DNA of 64,000 bases from JBEIQE01 sp040376705 (GCA_040376705.1 JBEIQE010000001.1:62001-126000); one strand, 5' to 3'. Positions 35,156 through 43,419 are shown, counted from the first letter of the stretch. The notes: generated by a model from the sequence alone, not told the origin. Numbers and translations: made by a program.

Positions 35156-36505
35156 TTAAGAAGCCTGCTGCTCGCGGTAACGGGCAAGCTCACCATGCTG
35201 GCTGTCATCAAGGCCGGCCTTTTCCTCTTCTTCGCTCACACGGAGCTTCATGAAGAGGCCAACTAGCTTGATCAGCACATAGGTAACGATAACCGAGTAC
35301 ACAATCACCGTTGCTGTAGCAGCCAGGTTGGCCTTCAGCAGGGCGGTTGAGCCATCCACGAAGTAACCCTGATTGGTCACAGCCGAGTTAACTGCTGTGG
35401 TGGCAAACATGCCGGTCATGAGCGCGCCTAGAATACCGCCCACACCGTGGCAGCCGAACACGTCCAGCGCGTCGTCAAGGCGGGTTGCGCGCTTGATCAT
35501 GCGTGAGGCGAGGTTACACAGCACGCCACCAATAGCACCCATGAACATGGCGCTTTGAATGGTAACAAAGCCAGCTGCAGGCGTGATGACCACCAGACCA
35601 GCCACCAGACCAACCGCCGAACCTACAGCCGAGGGCTTGCCGTTTACCAGCCAGTCATAAGCCATCCAGGTGAGGAAGGCACAGGCAGCAGCCACAAAGG
35701 TGGTAGCAAACGCATGTGCAGCCAGACCGTTGGCAGCCAGAGCCGAACCAGCGTTAAAGCCGAACCAGCCAAACCACAGCAGGGCAGCGCCGAGCAGAAC
35801 CATGCTTACATCGTTCGGGCGTGCGTGATCCTTGCCATGGCCAGCATTACGGCGACCGAAGATGAGCGCAGCCACCAGTGCCGAAACACCAGACGAGATG
35901 TGCACAACCAGACCACCAGCAAAGTCGAGACCACCAGCAGCGAAGATCCAGCCATCCGGACCCCAAACCCAGTGGGCGATGGGGGCATAAACCAAGAGGC
36001 TCCACAGGGCCATGATCACCAACCAAGCCGCAAAGTTGATACGTTCAACCAGCGAGCCGATGATGAGTGCCGGGGTAATAATGGCAAACATCATCTGGAA
36101 CACAACGAACAGAATGTGCGGAATGTTGTTGGTTGTACCGTTCAGCACAAAGCCATTGGTATCGACATTCGCGAGCATGAAGTAGGCTTTCCAGTCGCCA
36201 ATCCACATGCCGCCTTCGCCAAACGCGAGCGAGTAGCCAACTACAACCCACAGCACGCCCACAATCGCGAGGGCTACATAGTTCTTGAACAATGTGGAAA
36301 CCACGTTCTTGTTTTTCACCATACCGGCGTAGAAGAACGCCAGACCGGGGGTCATGAGCATCACGAGCGCAGCTGACATAAGCAGCCAGGCGGTGGCACC
36401 GGCATCAATAGGAATTGGGGTAGAAGCGGCTGCGGCGTCCTGTGCCATTGCGGCAGAAGGTGCCAATAGCGCCAGTGCGAGCGCATACCATCGTGATTTG
36501 AACAT
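35156..36505 (-). CDS. amt: Ammonium transporter (Amt family)
   Basis: A 449-aa protein with a cleavable signal peptide (1-21), then eleven membrane helices. Family residues are MLMTPGLAFFYAGMVKNKNV, the pore region HISSGVSALVAALIFGRR, and FGCHGVGGILGALMTG; the two pore histidines lie in VHISSG and CHGVGG. AGGAGG at 36515-36520 fixes ATG 36505. Amt conducts ammonium and is normally controlled by a GlnK PII protein encoded upstream; no glnK is next to it here. Confidence 0.95.
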   Translation of the reverse strand: MFKSRWYALALALLAPSAAMAQDAAAASTPIPIDAGATAWLLMSAALVMLMTPGLAFFYAGMVKNKNVVSTLFKNYVALAIVGVLWVVVGYSLAFGEGGMWIGDWKAYFMLANVDTNGFVLNGTTNNIPHILFVVFQMMFAIITPALIIGSLVERINFAAWLVIMALWSLLVYAPIAHWVWGPDGWIFAAGGLDFAGGLVVHISSGVSALVAALIFGRRNAGHGKDHARPNDVSMVLLGAALLWFGWFGFNAGSALAANGLAAHAFATTFVAAACAFLTWMAYDWLVNGKPSAVGSAVGLVAGLVVITPAAGFVTIQSAMFMGAIGGVLCNLASRMIKRATRLDDALDVFGCHGVGGILGALMTGMFATTAVNSAVTNQGYFVDGSTALLKANLAATATVIVYSVIVTYVLIKLVGLFMKLRVSEEEEKAGLDDSQHGELARYREQQAS

Positions 36506-36587
36506 GTTTCCGGGCCTCCTAGTAGGTGAGTGTGCTGTTAGTTGATTCTTTCAGCAGTCCCGGGAATTGACCCTAACGGAATGCCGG

Positions 36588-36602
36588 TTAACTGGAGGTT
36601 AA
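36588..36602. promoter_or_regulatory. TTAA-N7-TTAA element (CtrA-like full site) upstream of amt
   Basis: TTAACTGGAGGTTAA is a perfect match to the CtrA recognition pattern, 83 nt upstream of amt and 150 nt upstream of the divergent TMEM43-like gene. It is embedded in an 11-bp spaced direct repeat (GGTTAACTGGA/GGTTAACGGAA). The rest of the 246-nt spacer shows no clear sigma-54 or NtrC site, which is what amt promoters usually carry. Confidence 0.35.
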
Positions 36603-36751
36603 CGGAATTGATAAAGAGCAAGAGTCGTAGGGACTTAGCAAGCACTTTGTTGCATTGCATATAAAATCAGCCTGCGACTCGATAGATAATTCCAAAAGCC
36701 CTTAACATCAGGGCAGCATCGCTATTTAATGCCGGTTGTACAGGAGACACC

Positions 36752-37930
36752 ATGAGCCAGTCATATCGCGAAGTTACCCATACCGGATATTTCAAGAATG
36801 TGAAGAACGCCTTTGCCGGGCTGCTGTTCGGCTTGCTGTTCTTCATCGGCTCGTTCTTCCTGCTCAGCTGGAACGAGGGCAACTCGGTCAAGACGCATGC
36901 TGCGCTTAACTGGGCGCAAGCGCAAATGCTGACCGCCGAGCCGCAACCGCTCGACCGCACGCTTGAAGATCGCATCGTCTACTTGGCGGGCGATACGACT
37001 GTAACACAGCCTATTCTTGATAGTACTTTTGCCGTAAGCGCACCGGATGCGCTACGCTTGCGCCGCATGGTTGAAATGTATCAGTGGCGTGAAAGCAAAA
37101 ATACGCGTGAAGAAAACACCTACGGCGGCGGTACCAACAAGGTAACCACGTATACCTATAGCAAGGGCTGGTCAGAGAAGGCCGAGAATTCGGCTGAATT
37201 CCATATTCCTGCAGGTCATCAGAACCCACCCATGCCGGTACGCTCGGAAACACTGAACGCGCAAACCGCAACGCTGGGCGATTATGTGCTCACCCCGCGT
37301 ATTCTGGCTGAGCTTGAGAATTATACGCGTACGGTTATGCCTGCTGCCACCGGCGAGTATCGCGTCATCAACGAGCAGCTCTATAAGGGCGCAACGCCTG
37401 AGGACCCGCAGGTGGGCGATATCCGCGTCAGTTTTGCAGCTGTACCGGCTGATGAAGTCAGCATCATTGGGCAGCAGCGGGGTAACAGTATTGTCGAGGC
37501 CAAGGGCCCAAGCGATCGTAATGTGCTGCTGGTTGAACCCGGTATCCAGAGCGCCGAGAGTATGTTTGATAATGCACACCGCACCGCCAGCCTGTTGACT
37601 TGGGCCATCAGGGCAGGGGGCTGGTTCCTCATGTACCTTGGGTTGGTGCTCATTCTCAACCCGATCAAGATGGTAGCGGGCTTCATTCCCGGCGCGCGGC
37701 CACTGTTGGGTTTTGGTATCGGGCTGGTCAGCGCCATTCTGGCTCTTCTGCTCTCTGGCGTTACTATTGCAATTGCATGGCTGGCTTACCGCCCGCTGTT
37801 CTCGCTTGGGGCGATTGCCACTGGCATTGGCCTGGCCTTTGTGCTGGCCATGTTCCAGCGCGGTAAGTCACGCAGCGCCATTCCTGACCACCGCCAGAGT
37901 GCAGAGCAAGCCGCTATAATACAGCGCTAA
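36752..37930 (+). CDS. TMEM43 family membrane protein
   Basis: A 392-aa protein with RBS AGGAGA. One N-terminal membrane helix (about 22-42) ends in LLSWNEG, then a long extracytoplasmic domain (about 45-285) with SKGWSEKAENSAEFHIPAGHQNPP, then three C-terminal helices (about 290-310, 320-345 and 350-370). Topology and the WNEG and HxNP-type motifs match bacterial TMEM43 homologs, whose function is not established. It stands alone, divergent from amt. Confidence 0.88.
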   Translation: MSQSYREVTHTGYFKNVKNAFAGLLFGLLFFIGSFFLLSWNEGNSVKTHAALNWAQAQMLTAEPQPLDRTLEDRIVYLAGDTTVTQPILDSTFAVSAPDALRLRRMVEMYQWRESKNTREENTYGGGTNKVTTYTYSKGWSEKAENSAEFHIPAGHQNPPMPVRSETLNAQTATLGDYVLTPRILAELENYTRTVMPAATGEYRVINEQLYKGATPEDPQVGDIRVSFAAVPADEVSIIGQQRGNSIVEAKGPSDRNVLLVEPGIQSAESMFDNAHRTASLLTWAIRAGGWFLMYLGLVLILNPIKMVAGFIPGARPLLGFGIGLVSAILALLLSGVTIAIAWLAYRPLFSLGAIATGIGLAFVLAMFQRGKSRSAIPDHRQSAEQAAIIQR

Positions 37931-37976
37931 TCTACAGCGCGTTATCCAGCGCTAATCTACAGCGCATATCCAGCGC
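37922..37976. repeat. Tandem ~25-bp repeat across the TMEM43-like stop codon
   Basis: Two near-identical units, 37922-37946 and 37947-37970 (CAGCGCTAATCTACAGCGC plus a short variable end), and a third partial CAGCGC. The first unit contains the stop codon TAA. Loss or gain of a unit would leave the protein end intact. Replication slippage is the simple origin. Confidence 0.8.
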
Positions 37977-37988
37977 CAGTAAAAGCGA

Positions 37989-39467
37989 TTACTTGCGCGA
38001 TCGGGTGAGCACCGCCATCTGGTCGACCACGCCCAGCAGCTTGCTGGCTGTGCGCCAGGCATGGCTGGCCTTTTCGCGCTGTTCCTCGGTAATTTCCTTG
38101 TTTTGCAGTACCGCGCTGATCGAGCTCATGATGCTGCCCAAGGGGCTGCGCAGGTCATCCGAGATATCCTTGATCAGCTGGCTTTTTGCGGTTACTGACT
38201 GCTCAAGTTTGAGCTTCATCTCGTCCAGCTCAGCTTCAAGGTGCTTGCGTGCACTGATATCGGTGAGCGAGCCTGCCATGCGGATGGCGCGGCCGTTCTG
38301 GTCGCTGATGCTGGCTCCCGAGGCCTTAACCCACAGGTAGCTGCCATCTTCGCGGCGCATACGGAACTCTGCATCATAAGGCAGCTGGTTGCGTGTATGC
38401 GCTTCGAGCTTTTTGGTGATGCGCTCGCGATCTTCGGGATGCAGACGATTCTTGAACTCGCCATATCCGGGCTGGAAGTCGGCATCTTCAATGCCCAGCA
38501 TGGCCTTGAAATGGTCTGACCAGTAGAGCTTGTTGGCGGGGATGTTCCAGTCCCACAGGCCGGCATTCGAGCCTTTAACCGCCAGTTCGTAGCGCTCTTC
38601 GCTTTCGCGCAGCTTGGCTTCGGCTTTTATACGCTCGCTGGTATCACGCAGAATAACCGAGAAGCAGCACTGGCCGTCCAGCATGAACTCGGAGATTGAG
38701 TATTCTGCGGCAAAGCTGGTACCATCCTTGCGGGTGATAATCTCAACCTGATCGGTATGCTCACCTTTAATGGCATGGGCATAGATCACCGGAATGATTT
38801 TGGCGATGTTACTGCCCAGCACCTCAAAGCGGTGATAGCCCAGTACGGTTTCGCAGGCGCTGTTAAAGCCGGTAATCATACCGTCTTCGTTAAAGGTAAT
38901 CACGCCTTCACGGATGTTATCGAGTACTGCACGCTCGCGCAGCTGCAGACTCTTCTGCAGACGGTCGTAGAGGTCGATGTTTTCCATCGCAATTGAAGTG
39001 GCATCAGCCAGAGCCTGTAGAATATGGATTTCCTCTTCAGTTGGCTGACGCAGGTTAGCCCAATAAGTGCCAATCGCGCCGATGGGCGAGGTCTGGCGAA
39101 TGGGCACCATGGCCATACTCTTTACAAAGGTGGTGCGGTAGGCATCAACCGGGATGCGCTCATCAGCATAGATATCACCAATAATGGCAGGCTGTGCGTT
39201 CTGCATGACCCAGCCGCTGATGCAGCGGTTCATGAGGAAGCGCTGGCCCTTCCACAGCGGGCTTACGGCTTCTTCATCTGCATAGTAGCAGAAGTCGGCA
39301 TCGCGCAGAATAAAGGCCGCACCATCGGCGCCGACAAGGCTGCGGGCTGCACTGCGTACAATCGACATGACACTGCCGATGTCGCGTGTGTGTGAAAGGT
39401 TCTGAATGATGTCCGGCAGCTGACCAATAGCCTCAAGATAGCGTCTGCCTTGTTCTGTCTGTCGCAT
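37989..39467 (-). CDS. GAF-PAS-PAS signalling protein with degenerate histidine-kinase core
   Basis: A 492-aa soluble protein. Domains are GAF (about 20-165; CISGWVMQ, DERIPVDAYR), PAS (about 175-290; FNEDGMITGFNSACETVLGY), PAS-PAC (about 300-415; NAGLWDWNI, FRMRREDGSYLWVK), and a C-terminal HisKA-like helix pair. In the last, the usual SHELRTPL reads SDDLRSPLGSIMS, so the phospho-acceptor His is Asp. The chain ends about 70 residues later with no ATPase domain. It cannot autophosphorylate in the usual way and may act by binding a kinase partner. Upstream DNA is rich in repeats. Confidence 0.85.
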   Translation of the reverse strand: MRQTEQGRRYLEAIGQLPDIIQNLSHTRDIGSVMSIVRSAARSLVGADGAAFILRDADFCYYADEEAVSPLWKGQRFLMNRCISGWVMQNAQPAIIGDIYADERIPVDAYRTTFVKSMAMVPIRQTSPIGAIGTYWANLRQPTEEEIHILQALADATSIAMENIDLYDRLQKSLQLRERAVLDNIREGVITFNEDGMITGFNSACETVLGYHRFEVLGSNIAKIIPVIYAHAIKGEHTDQVEIITRKDGTSFAAEYSISEFMLDGQCCFSVILRDTSERIKAEAKLRESEERYELAVKGSNAGLWDWNIPANKLYWSDHFKAMLGIEDADFQPGYGEFKNRLHPEDRERITKKLEAHTRNQLPYDAEFRMRREDGSYLWVKASGASISDQNGRAIRMAGSLTDISARKHLEAELDEMKLKLEQSVTAKSQLIKDISDDLRSPLGSIMSSISAVLQNKEITEEQREKASHAWRTASKLLGVVDQMAVLTRSRK

Positions 39468-39501
39468 TTTACCAACCCCGCAAGTTTCTTGTTCTTATAT
39501 T

Positions 39502-39516
39502 TTGATGGTACATCAA
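39502..39516. promoter_or_regulatory. Perfect inverted repeat upstream of the GAF-PAS gene
   Basis: TTGATG-GTA-CATCAA, a 6-3-6 perfect palindrome 35 nt before ATG 39467, is placed where an operator would act. No regulator is identified. Confidence 0.3.
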
Positions 39517-39636
39517 TGCGAGTTGGATCACCTTGACATTGGTTATTTTGCGCAAAAATTTTTTCATGCGACTTATGCCTGTAAATACAGGCTTTTTCAT
39601 GCATCTGGCGATGCATAAAACATCTGATAAACCGAA

Positions 39637-39698
39637 GATGAATCGATCTTAGTAAAGTGATGAATCAATCTTAGCCAAGAGATGAACCGATTTTAGGA
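39637..39698. repeat. Three tandem 22-bp repeats
   Basis: Units begin at 39637, 39659 and 39681 with the core GATGAATCGATCTTAG (variants GATGAATCAATCTTAG and GATGAACCGATTTTAG). The 22-bp period equals two helical turns. The third unit runs into the carbonic anhydrase stop codon. The array lies about 170 nt upstream of the GAF-PAS gene. Only three units and no spacers, so it is not a CRISPR. Confidence 0.8.
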
Positions 39699-40289
39699 TT
39701 TGCTGCCTACTTCGGTGCATTCAAGGTCGCGCATGAGGCCGTCACGTAAACTATAAACCGCTCCATGTATCTGCAGCTGCTGGCCGCGGGCCCAGGCACT
39801 TTGCACAATCGGGGTAGAGGAGAGGCGTGCAACCTGCTTGCGTACACTCAGGTCGCATAGATGGTTGGCCCTGTCATTTACATCAACAATTGCTTTCAGT
39901 TCGTCTGCATGATGCTGCGCGAGTTCGGCCAGCGGATTGAGCCAGTAGTCGATAAGGCCGAACTTCTGCTTGTCGATAACCGCACGCACGCCGCCACAAC
40001 CATGGTGGCCGCACACAACAATGTGTTTTACCTTGAGTACATCCACTGCAAACTGCAGCACTGAAAGGCAGTTGAGATCGCCGGGATTGACCAGATTGGC
40101 CACGTTACGGTGCACAAACACAGCGCCGGGATCGAGGCCGGTAATCACGTTAGCGGGCACGCGGCTGTCCGAGCAGCCAATCCACAGATAATTGGGAGCC
40201 TGCTGGCCTTGCAGGCGGGTGAAAAACTCGGGGTCAGAGCGCTTACGCTCGGCTGCCCAGAGCTTGTTGCCGTCGAGAAGTTCTTTCAT
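39693..40289 (-). CDS. Beta-class carbonic anhydrase
   Basis: A 198-aa protein. Zinc ligands C39, H95 and C98 and the active-site D41-x-R43 dyad are visible in WIGCSDSRVPAN and VCGHHGCGGV. The N-terminal LLDGNKLWAAERKRSDPEFF and DRANHLCDLSVRKQVARL are typical of the proteobacterial type. It interconverts CO2 and bicarbonate in the cytoplasm. It lies upstream of the GAF-PAS gene on the same strand, separated by the repeat region. Confidence 0.96.
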   Translation of the reverse strand: MKELLDGNKLWAAERKRSDPEFFTRLQGQQAPNYLWIGCSDSRVPANVITGLDPGAVFVHRNVANLVNPGDLNCLSVLQFAVDVLKVKHIVVCGHHGCGGVRAVIDKQKFGLIDYWLNPLAELAQHHADELKAIVDVNDRANHLCDLSVRKQVARLSSTPIVQSAWARGQQLQIHGAVYSLRDGLMRDLECTEVGSKS

Positions 40290-40332
40290 ACGGCAAGATT
40301 AGCAGGTCATTTCAAATTGGCTAGAGCGTGCT

Positions 40333-41367
40333 TTAGGCCTCGGCATCGGGCTTCTGGATGATAACGCCAGTCCAGCCAAGGCCGTTATATTCCTGATAGC
40401 CGATGGTTTTGGCAAAGGCCACGAGGGTACCATCACTCTCATAATAATGGCCTTTGGTTTTACCCTGCGCGTTGAGGACAAAGCTTTGCAGCATGCCCTG
40501 TCCATCGCTGGCGGCAATCACGCGGTTCTTGTTATCGAGCAGCAGCACGCGGCTACGCTTCCATTCATCAGCCGAGAGGGTAGGCTCACTGCATACAATG
40601 GTTTTCGATTGTTCCGGCCAGTCGAAGAACACACCGATAACGCCCAGCGTTTCGCCATGTACTTCGCCACCACGGCGCACCGCTGTTGCGTAAACGGAAA
40701 CGGGCAGGTTCTCATGCAGGGGGTCGTTGAAGATATCGTCCACCACATATTCATCGCCGCTGCGGGTGGCGATTGCGCCGTTGAACCATTGGGTGCGGCC
40801 CACGCTGGCCCCCATGACGCGCTGGTATTTACCGGCGTTGGAGCAGGCCACTACATTGCCGGTTTTATCAACCAGCACGAGGTTCATATAAACCGAGTAG
40901 AAGCGGTTGATCAGCGCCAGACGCTTGATGGCGTGTTCGATATTCGCAGGGGTGAGGTCGGCCATGCACTTGTAGAAGGCGTCATCAGTGGCCCACCAGC
41001 GCACGTCGGCAGTGCGCTCGTAAAGATTACGTACAATCAGCTGCACCAGCGTTTGCGCCATTTCCGTCAGGCGGGTGCTGTCGCGCTCGGCAAACTGGTC
41101 CGAGAGCTGGCTGGTCTGGGTCATGATGTCGCCCAGCACGCGGGTACGCAGATCCTTGGAATTCTTGGCCGCCTGAGAGGCCAGTGATTTTACCTCGCCC
41201 GCAACCACGGCAAAGCCCTTGCCGAAATCACCCGCACGCACGGCTTCAATCGTGGCATTGAGGGCGAGCAGGTTAGTCTGATGGGCGATTTTCTCGTTGG
41301 TAGCGGCAAATTTCTGCACTTCGATCTGAATGGTATCGATAATCTCACGGATTTTGATATTCGACAT
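40333..41367 (-). CDS. Soluble MCP-tip protein with C-terminal Cache-like sensor
   Basis: A 344-aa protein without any membrane helix. Residues 24-72 are the highly conserved signalling tip of methyl-accepting chemotaxis proteins (EKIAHQTNLLALNATIEAVR, GKGFAVVAGEVKSLASQA), but the long methylation helices are missing. Residues about 85-340 look like a Cache sensor (NLVLVDKTGNVVACSNAG, TLGVIGVFFDW, LLLDNKNRVIAASDG, GWTGVII). The order tip-then-sensor is the reverse of a classical MCP. An intracellular chemoreceptor or coupling modulator is inferred. Confidence 0.82.
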   Translation of the reverse strand: MSNIKIREIIDTIQIEVQKFAATNEKIAHQTNLLALNATIEAVRAGDFGKGFAVVAGEVKSLASQAAKNSKDLRTRVLGDIMTQTSQLSDQFAERDSTRLTEMAQTLVQLIVRNLYERTADVRWWATDDAFYKCMADLTPANIEHAIKRLALINRFYSVYMNLVLVDKTGNVVACSNAGKYQRVMGASVGRTQWFNGAIATRSGDEYVVDDIFNDPLHENLPVSVYATAVRRGGEVHGETLGVIGVFFDWPEQSKTIVCSEPTLSADEWKRSRVLLLDNKNRVIAASDGQGMLQSFVLNAQGKTKGHYYESDGTLVAFAKTIGYQEYNGLGWTGVIIQKPDAEA

Positions 41368-41687
41368 TGTGAGTTATCTCCCCTGATTCATCTATGCTGC
41401 GCACATCCAACTATGCGTACGCTGCCTTGCAATATGGTTAACGATTGTGACCAATGTTGACTAATATCAATAAAAAAGCCAGCGGCTTGTTCTTTTTAAA
41501 CAGCAATACGGGATCTTGCGGAATAATATTACCCAACGGCAGGCGGCTGATTTTATGAGGCTATTCGGCGGTTTTGGCAAGCGCCCGGGCCAAACGCGGG
41601 TTTGTAGTGAGTCTCAGGGCGGTTACGGCGGGGCTTAAGAGCTGTCTTGACTTAAACGCGCCAGACCTATAAATCAGCCCCCACTGC
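41368..41687. other. Gene-free spacer between MCP-like gene and tRNA-Gln
   Basis: No credible reading frame. It contains a CtrA-type half site (ATGGTTAA at 41434-41441, TTAACCAT on the minus strand, 67 nt before the MCP-like start), an AT-rich stretch, and the tRNA promoter at its right end. Nothing else is recognised. Confidence 0.5.
41647..41673 (+). promoter_or_regulatory. Promoter of tRNA-Gln
   Basis: TTGACT (41647-41652) and TATAAA (41668-41673) are separated by 15 nt, shorter than the ideal 17. The -10 box ends 14 nt before the tRNA 5' end. Confidence 0.5.
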
Positions 41688-41761
41688 TGGGGGATCGTCT
41701 AACGGTAGGACCACGGACTCTGACTCCGTTTGTCTAGGTTCGAATCCTAGTCCCCCAGCCA
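41688..41761 (+). tRNA. tRNA-Gln (anticodon CTG)
   Basis: Complete cloverleaf. The acceptor TGGGGGA pairs with TCCCCCA, the anticodon stem ACGGA/TCCGT encloses the loop CTCTGAC (anticodon CTG, reading CAG), and the T arm is CTAGG-TTCGAAT-CCTAG. Discriminator G is followed by an encoded CCA (41759-41761). The U1-A72 pair and sequence fit glutamine tRNA. Confidence 0.95.
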
Positions 41762-41763
41762 AC

Positions 41764-41792
41764 AAAAGCCCCGCCTCGTGCGGGGTTTTTTG
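41764..41792 (+). terminator. Terminator of tRNA-Gln
   Basis: CCCCGC-CTCGT-GCGGGG hairpin with an A-run before it and six T after it, a few bases after the tRNA 3' end. Confidence 0.9.
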
Positions 41793-41874
41793 TTGGCATA
41801 CGGGCCTGAAGCTGAAGGGCCGGTTGGTTCGACATAACAGTGTGGGGCACTGTTATGCGCGCGGGCCGTCCACC

Positions 41875-42330
41875 TCAGGCGGTTTTGGCGTTAATACCGT
41901 GCTTGGCCAGAAAGTAGCGCACCTGATGCGGCTGCTGGCCGCCTTCAAATCCATCCAGTTTTTCACCATTACGGAACAGCGCTATAGTGGGAATGCAGGT
42001 AACCTTGAAATGTTTGACCAGCTGCGGGTTCTGGTCGAAATCAACCCGTGCCAGTAAAAAGCTGCCGTTATAGTCGCGTGCCATTTCGGCCATCACCGGC
42101 GCAAAGTCGTGGCAGGGGCCGCACCAACGGGCATAGAAATCAACTACCACCGGCACCTCGTTTGAGGTTTTGAGCACCATATCGGCAAACTCATCGCCGC
42201 TGATATCGCGCTCATAAGGGCTGATGGGGGCGGGCAAGGCAGGGTAGCGTTCGCGCTTCTGCTGCCAGAGAATGAACAGGATGAAGCCCGCAACGGCGAG
42301 CACAGCAAGAAGGGCAGGCATGGTATGCAT
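41875..42330 (-). CDS. Membrane-anchored thioredoxin
   Basis: A 151-aa protein with an N-terminal membrane helix (about 4-22), then a thioredoxin domain. The active site W69-C70-G-P-C73 (FYARWCGPCHDFAP) and the cis-proline loop TCIPTIALF are present. Topology could place the domain in the periplasm or, with the basic KRER after the helix, in the cytoplasm. The positive-inside rule favours the cytoplasmic side. A single gene. Confidence 0.9.
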   Translation of the reverse strand: MHTMPALLAVLAVAGFILFILWQQKRERYPALPAPISPYERDISGDEFADMVLKTSNEVPVVVDFYARWCGPCHDFAPVMAEMARDYNGSFLLARVDFDQNPQLVKHFKVTCIPTIALFRNGEKLDGFEGGQQPHQVRYFLAKHGINAKTA

Positions 42331-42397
42331 AATATAGCAGCCCTAATATTCCTTATAAACGGCTATTTTATGCATGTAAGGCAACCCATAATCAGAG

Positions 42398-42422
42398 GGA
42401 ACGTTTGCTCCACTTGGTGATT
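42398..42422 (+). promoter_or_regulatory. EcfG-type promoter of the DUF892 gene
   Basis: GGAAC-N16-GATT, 51 nt before the start codon. The -35 is a perfect EcfG match; the -10 keeps only the TT of CGTT. It belongs to a set of similarly placed elements in this region. Confidence 0.45.
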
Positions 42423-42472
42423 GGCCTGTTACCGCGCAGCTGCGTGGCAACCCTCAAGCAAGGATTTCTCAC

Positions 42473-42973
42473 ATGCAGGAAAAAACATTCGACACGCTCT
42501 TTCACGATCACCTGAAAGACATCTACTACGCCGAGAAGAAAATCTACAAGGTACTGCCGAAAATGGAGAAGGCCGCACAGTCGCCGCAGTTGAAGGCAGC
42601 ATTTGCCAAACACCGTGAGGAGACTGAAGGCCAGATCGAGCGCCTCGAGCAGGTATTCGAGATTTTTGGCAAGCGTGCACAGGGCAAAACCTGTCTCGCG
42701 ATTGACGGTATTCTTGAAGAGAGCACCGAAGTGATGGAGGAGTACAAAGATTCTCCCGCACTCGATGCTGGCCTTGTGGCTTCAGCACAGGCCGTAGAGC
42801 ACTATGAAATCGCGCGCTATACGACGTTGCGCCGTTTGGCCTTGCTGATTGGCCTTAATGATGCAGCCCGTCTGCTTGATGAAACCCTGAAGCAGGAAAC
42901 CAAAACCGATATGGATCTCTCGAAGCTTGCCGATATGCAAACAGACGGACCTGCCATACGTAAAGTTGCCTGA
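42473..42973 (+). CDS. DUF892 (YciE/YciF) ferritin-like protein
   Basis: A 166-aa four-helix-bundle protein. FDTLFHDHLKDIYYAEKKIY, LPKMEKAAQSPQLKAAFAKH, REETEGQIERLEQVFEIFGK and ASAQAVEHYEIARYTTLRRL match YciE/YciF, with the Glu/His pattern of ferritin-like di-iron proteins. Members are induced by osmotic, acid or general stress. It is preceded by an EcfG-type element and followed by a hairpin terminator. Confidence 0.93.
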   Translation: MQEKTFDTLFHDHLKDIYYAEKKIYKVLPKMEKAAQSPQLKAAFAKHREETEGQIERLEQVFEIFGKRAQGKTCLAIDGILEESTEVMEEYKDSPALDAGLVASAQAVEHYEIARYTTLRRLALLIGLNDAARLLDETLKQETKTDMDLSKLADMQTDGPAIRKVA

Positions 42974-42988
42974 TCTTGCAATAAAATG

Positions 42989-43020
42989 AGGGGGCGTAGA
43001 GGCGGTGCGCCCCTTTATTT
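42989..43020 (+). terminator. Terminator of the DUF892 gene
   Basis: GGGGCG pairs with CGCCCC around an 11-nt loop, followed by TTTATTT. A moderate-strength hairpin 18 nt after the stop. Confidence 0.65.
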
Positions 43021-43154
43021 ATGCATTATTGCGATGCAGTGATGCAGATACAAAACTGAAACAAAAGTTTTTCACGCCGCTTACAAACCAGACAAAAAAA
43101 TGTAACGCTGAGCTGTGAACCTGCAGTTGCTTCAACGCAAACAGGAGAAACATC

Positions 43155-43406
43155 ATGAACCTCATTCCCCATGTTATCTCAGGTGTTAACCATCCGCTGG
43201 TGAGTCAGGTCTATGTTAAGGAGGGCCTGAGGCTACGTAACAAGACCGAGCATGTGCTGGTCATTCGCACCAACATCGAGCGCGATATTGAAGTGGCTGA
43301 TGATGATGTGCTGATGTCTTTGTTCGCGGCACTGCCCGCTATCAAGGACAAGGCGCGGAGCCAGACCGGCAATTCAATCGAACGTCTTGAGATCCGTTAT
43401 AACTAA
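43155..43406 (+). CDS. Hypothetical small protein
   Basis: An 83-aa protein with RBS AGGAGA seven bases before the ATG. It is mixed alpha/beta: VKEGLRLRNKTEHVLVIRTN, then DDDVLMSLFAALPAIKDKAR. No signal peptide and no recognised domain. It is convergent with the OmpR-type regulator and lies in the stress island, but no GGAAC promoter is seen upstream. Confidence 0.65.
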   Translation: MNLIPHVISGVNHPLVSQVYVKEGLRLRNKTEHVLVIRTNIERDIEVADDDVLMSLFAALPAIKDKARSQTGNSIERLEIRYN

Positions 43407-43419
43407 TTAATCTCGCGGG

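Noticed and set aside
39577..39597. Terminator of a small RNA on the plus strand
   Set aside because: The GCCTGT-AAAT-ACAGGC hairpin with a T-run is convincing, and a TTGACA lies at 39533, but no good -10 box follows and the implied RNA would be only about 30 nt; no plus-strand gene ends here.
39637..39698. CRISPR-like array
   Set aside because: The 22-bp units are directly adjacent without spacers and number only three; no cas genes are present.
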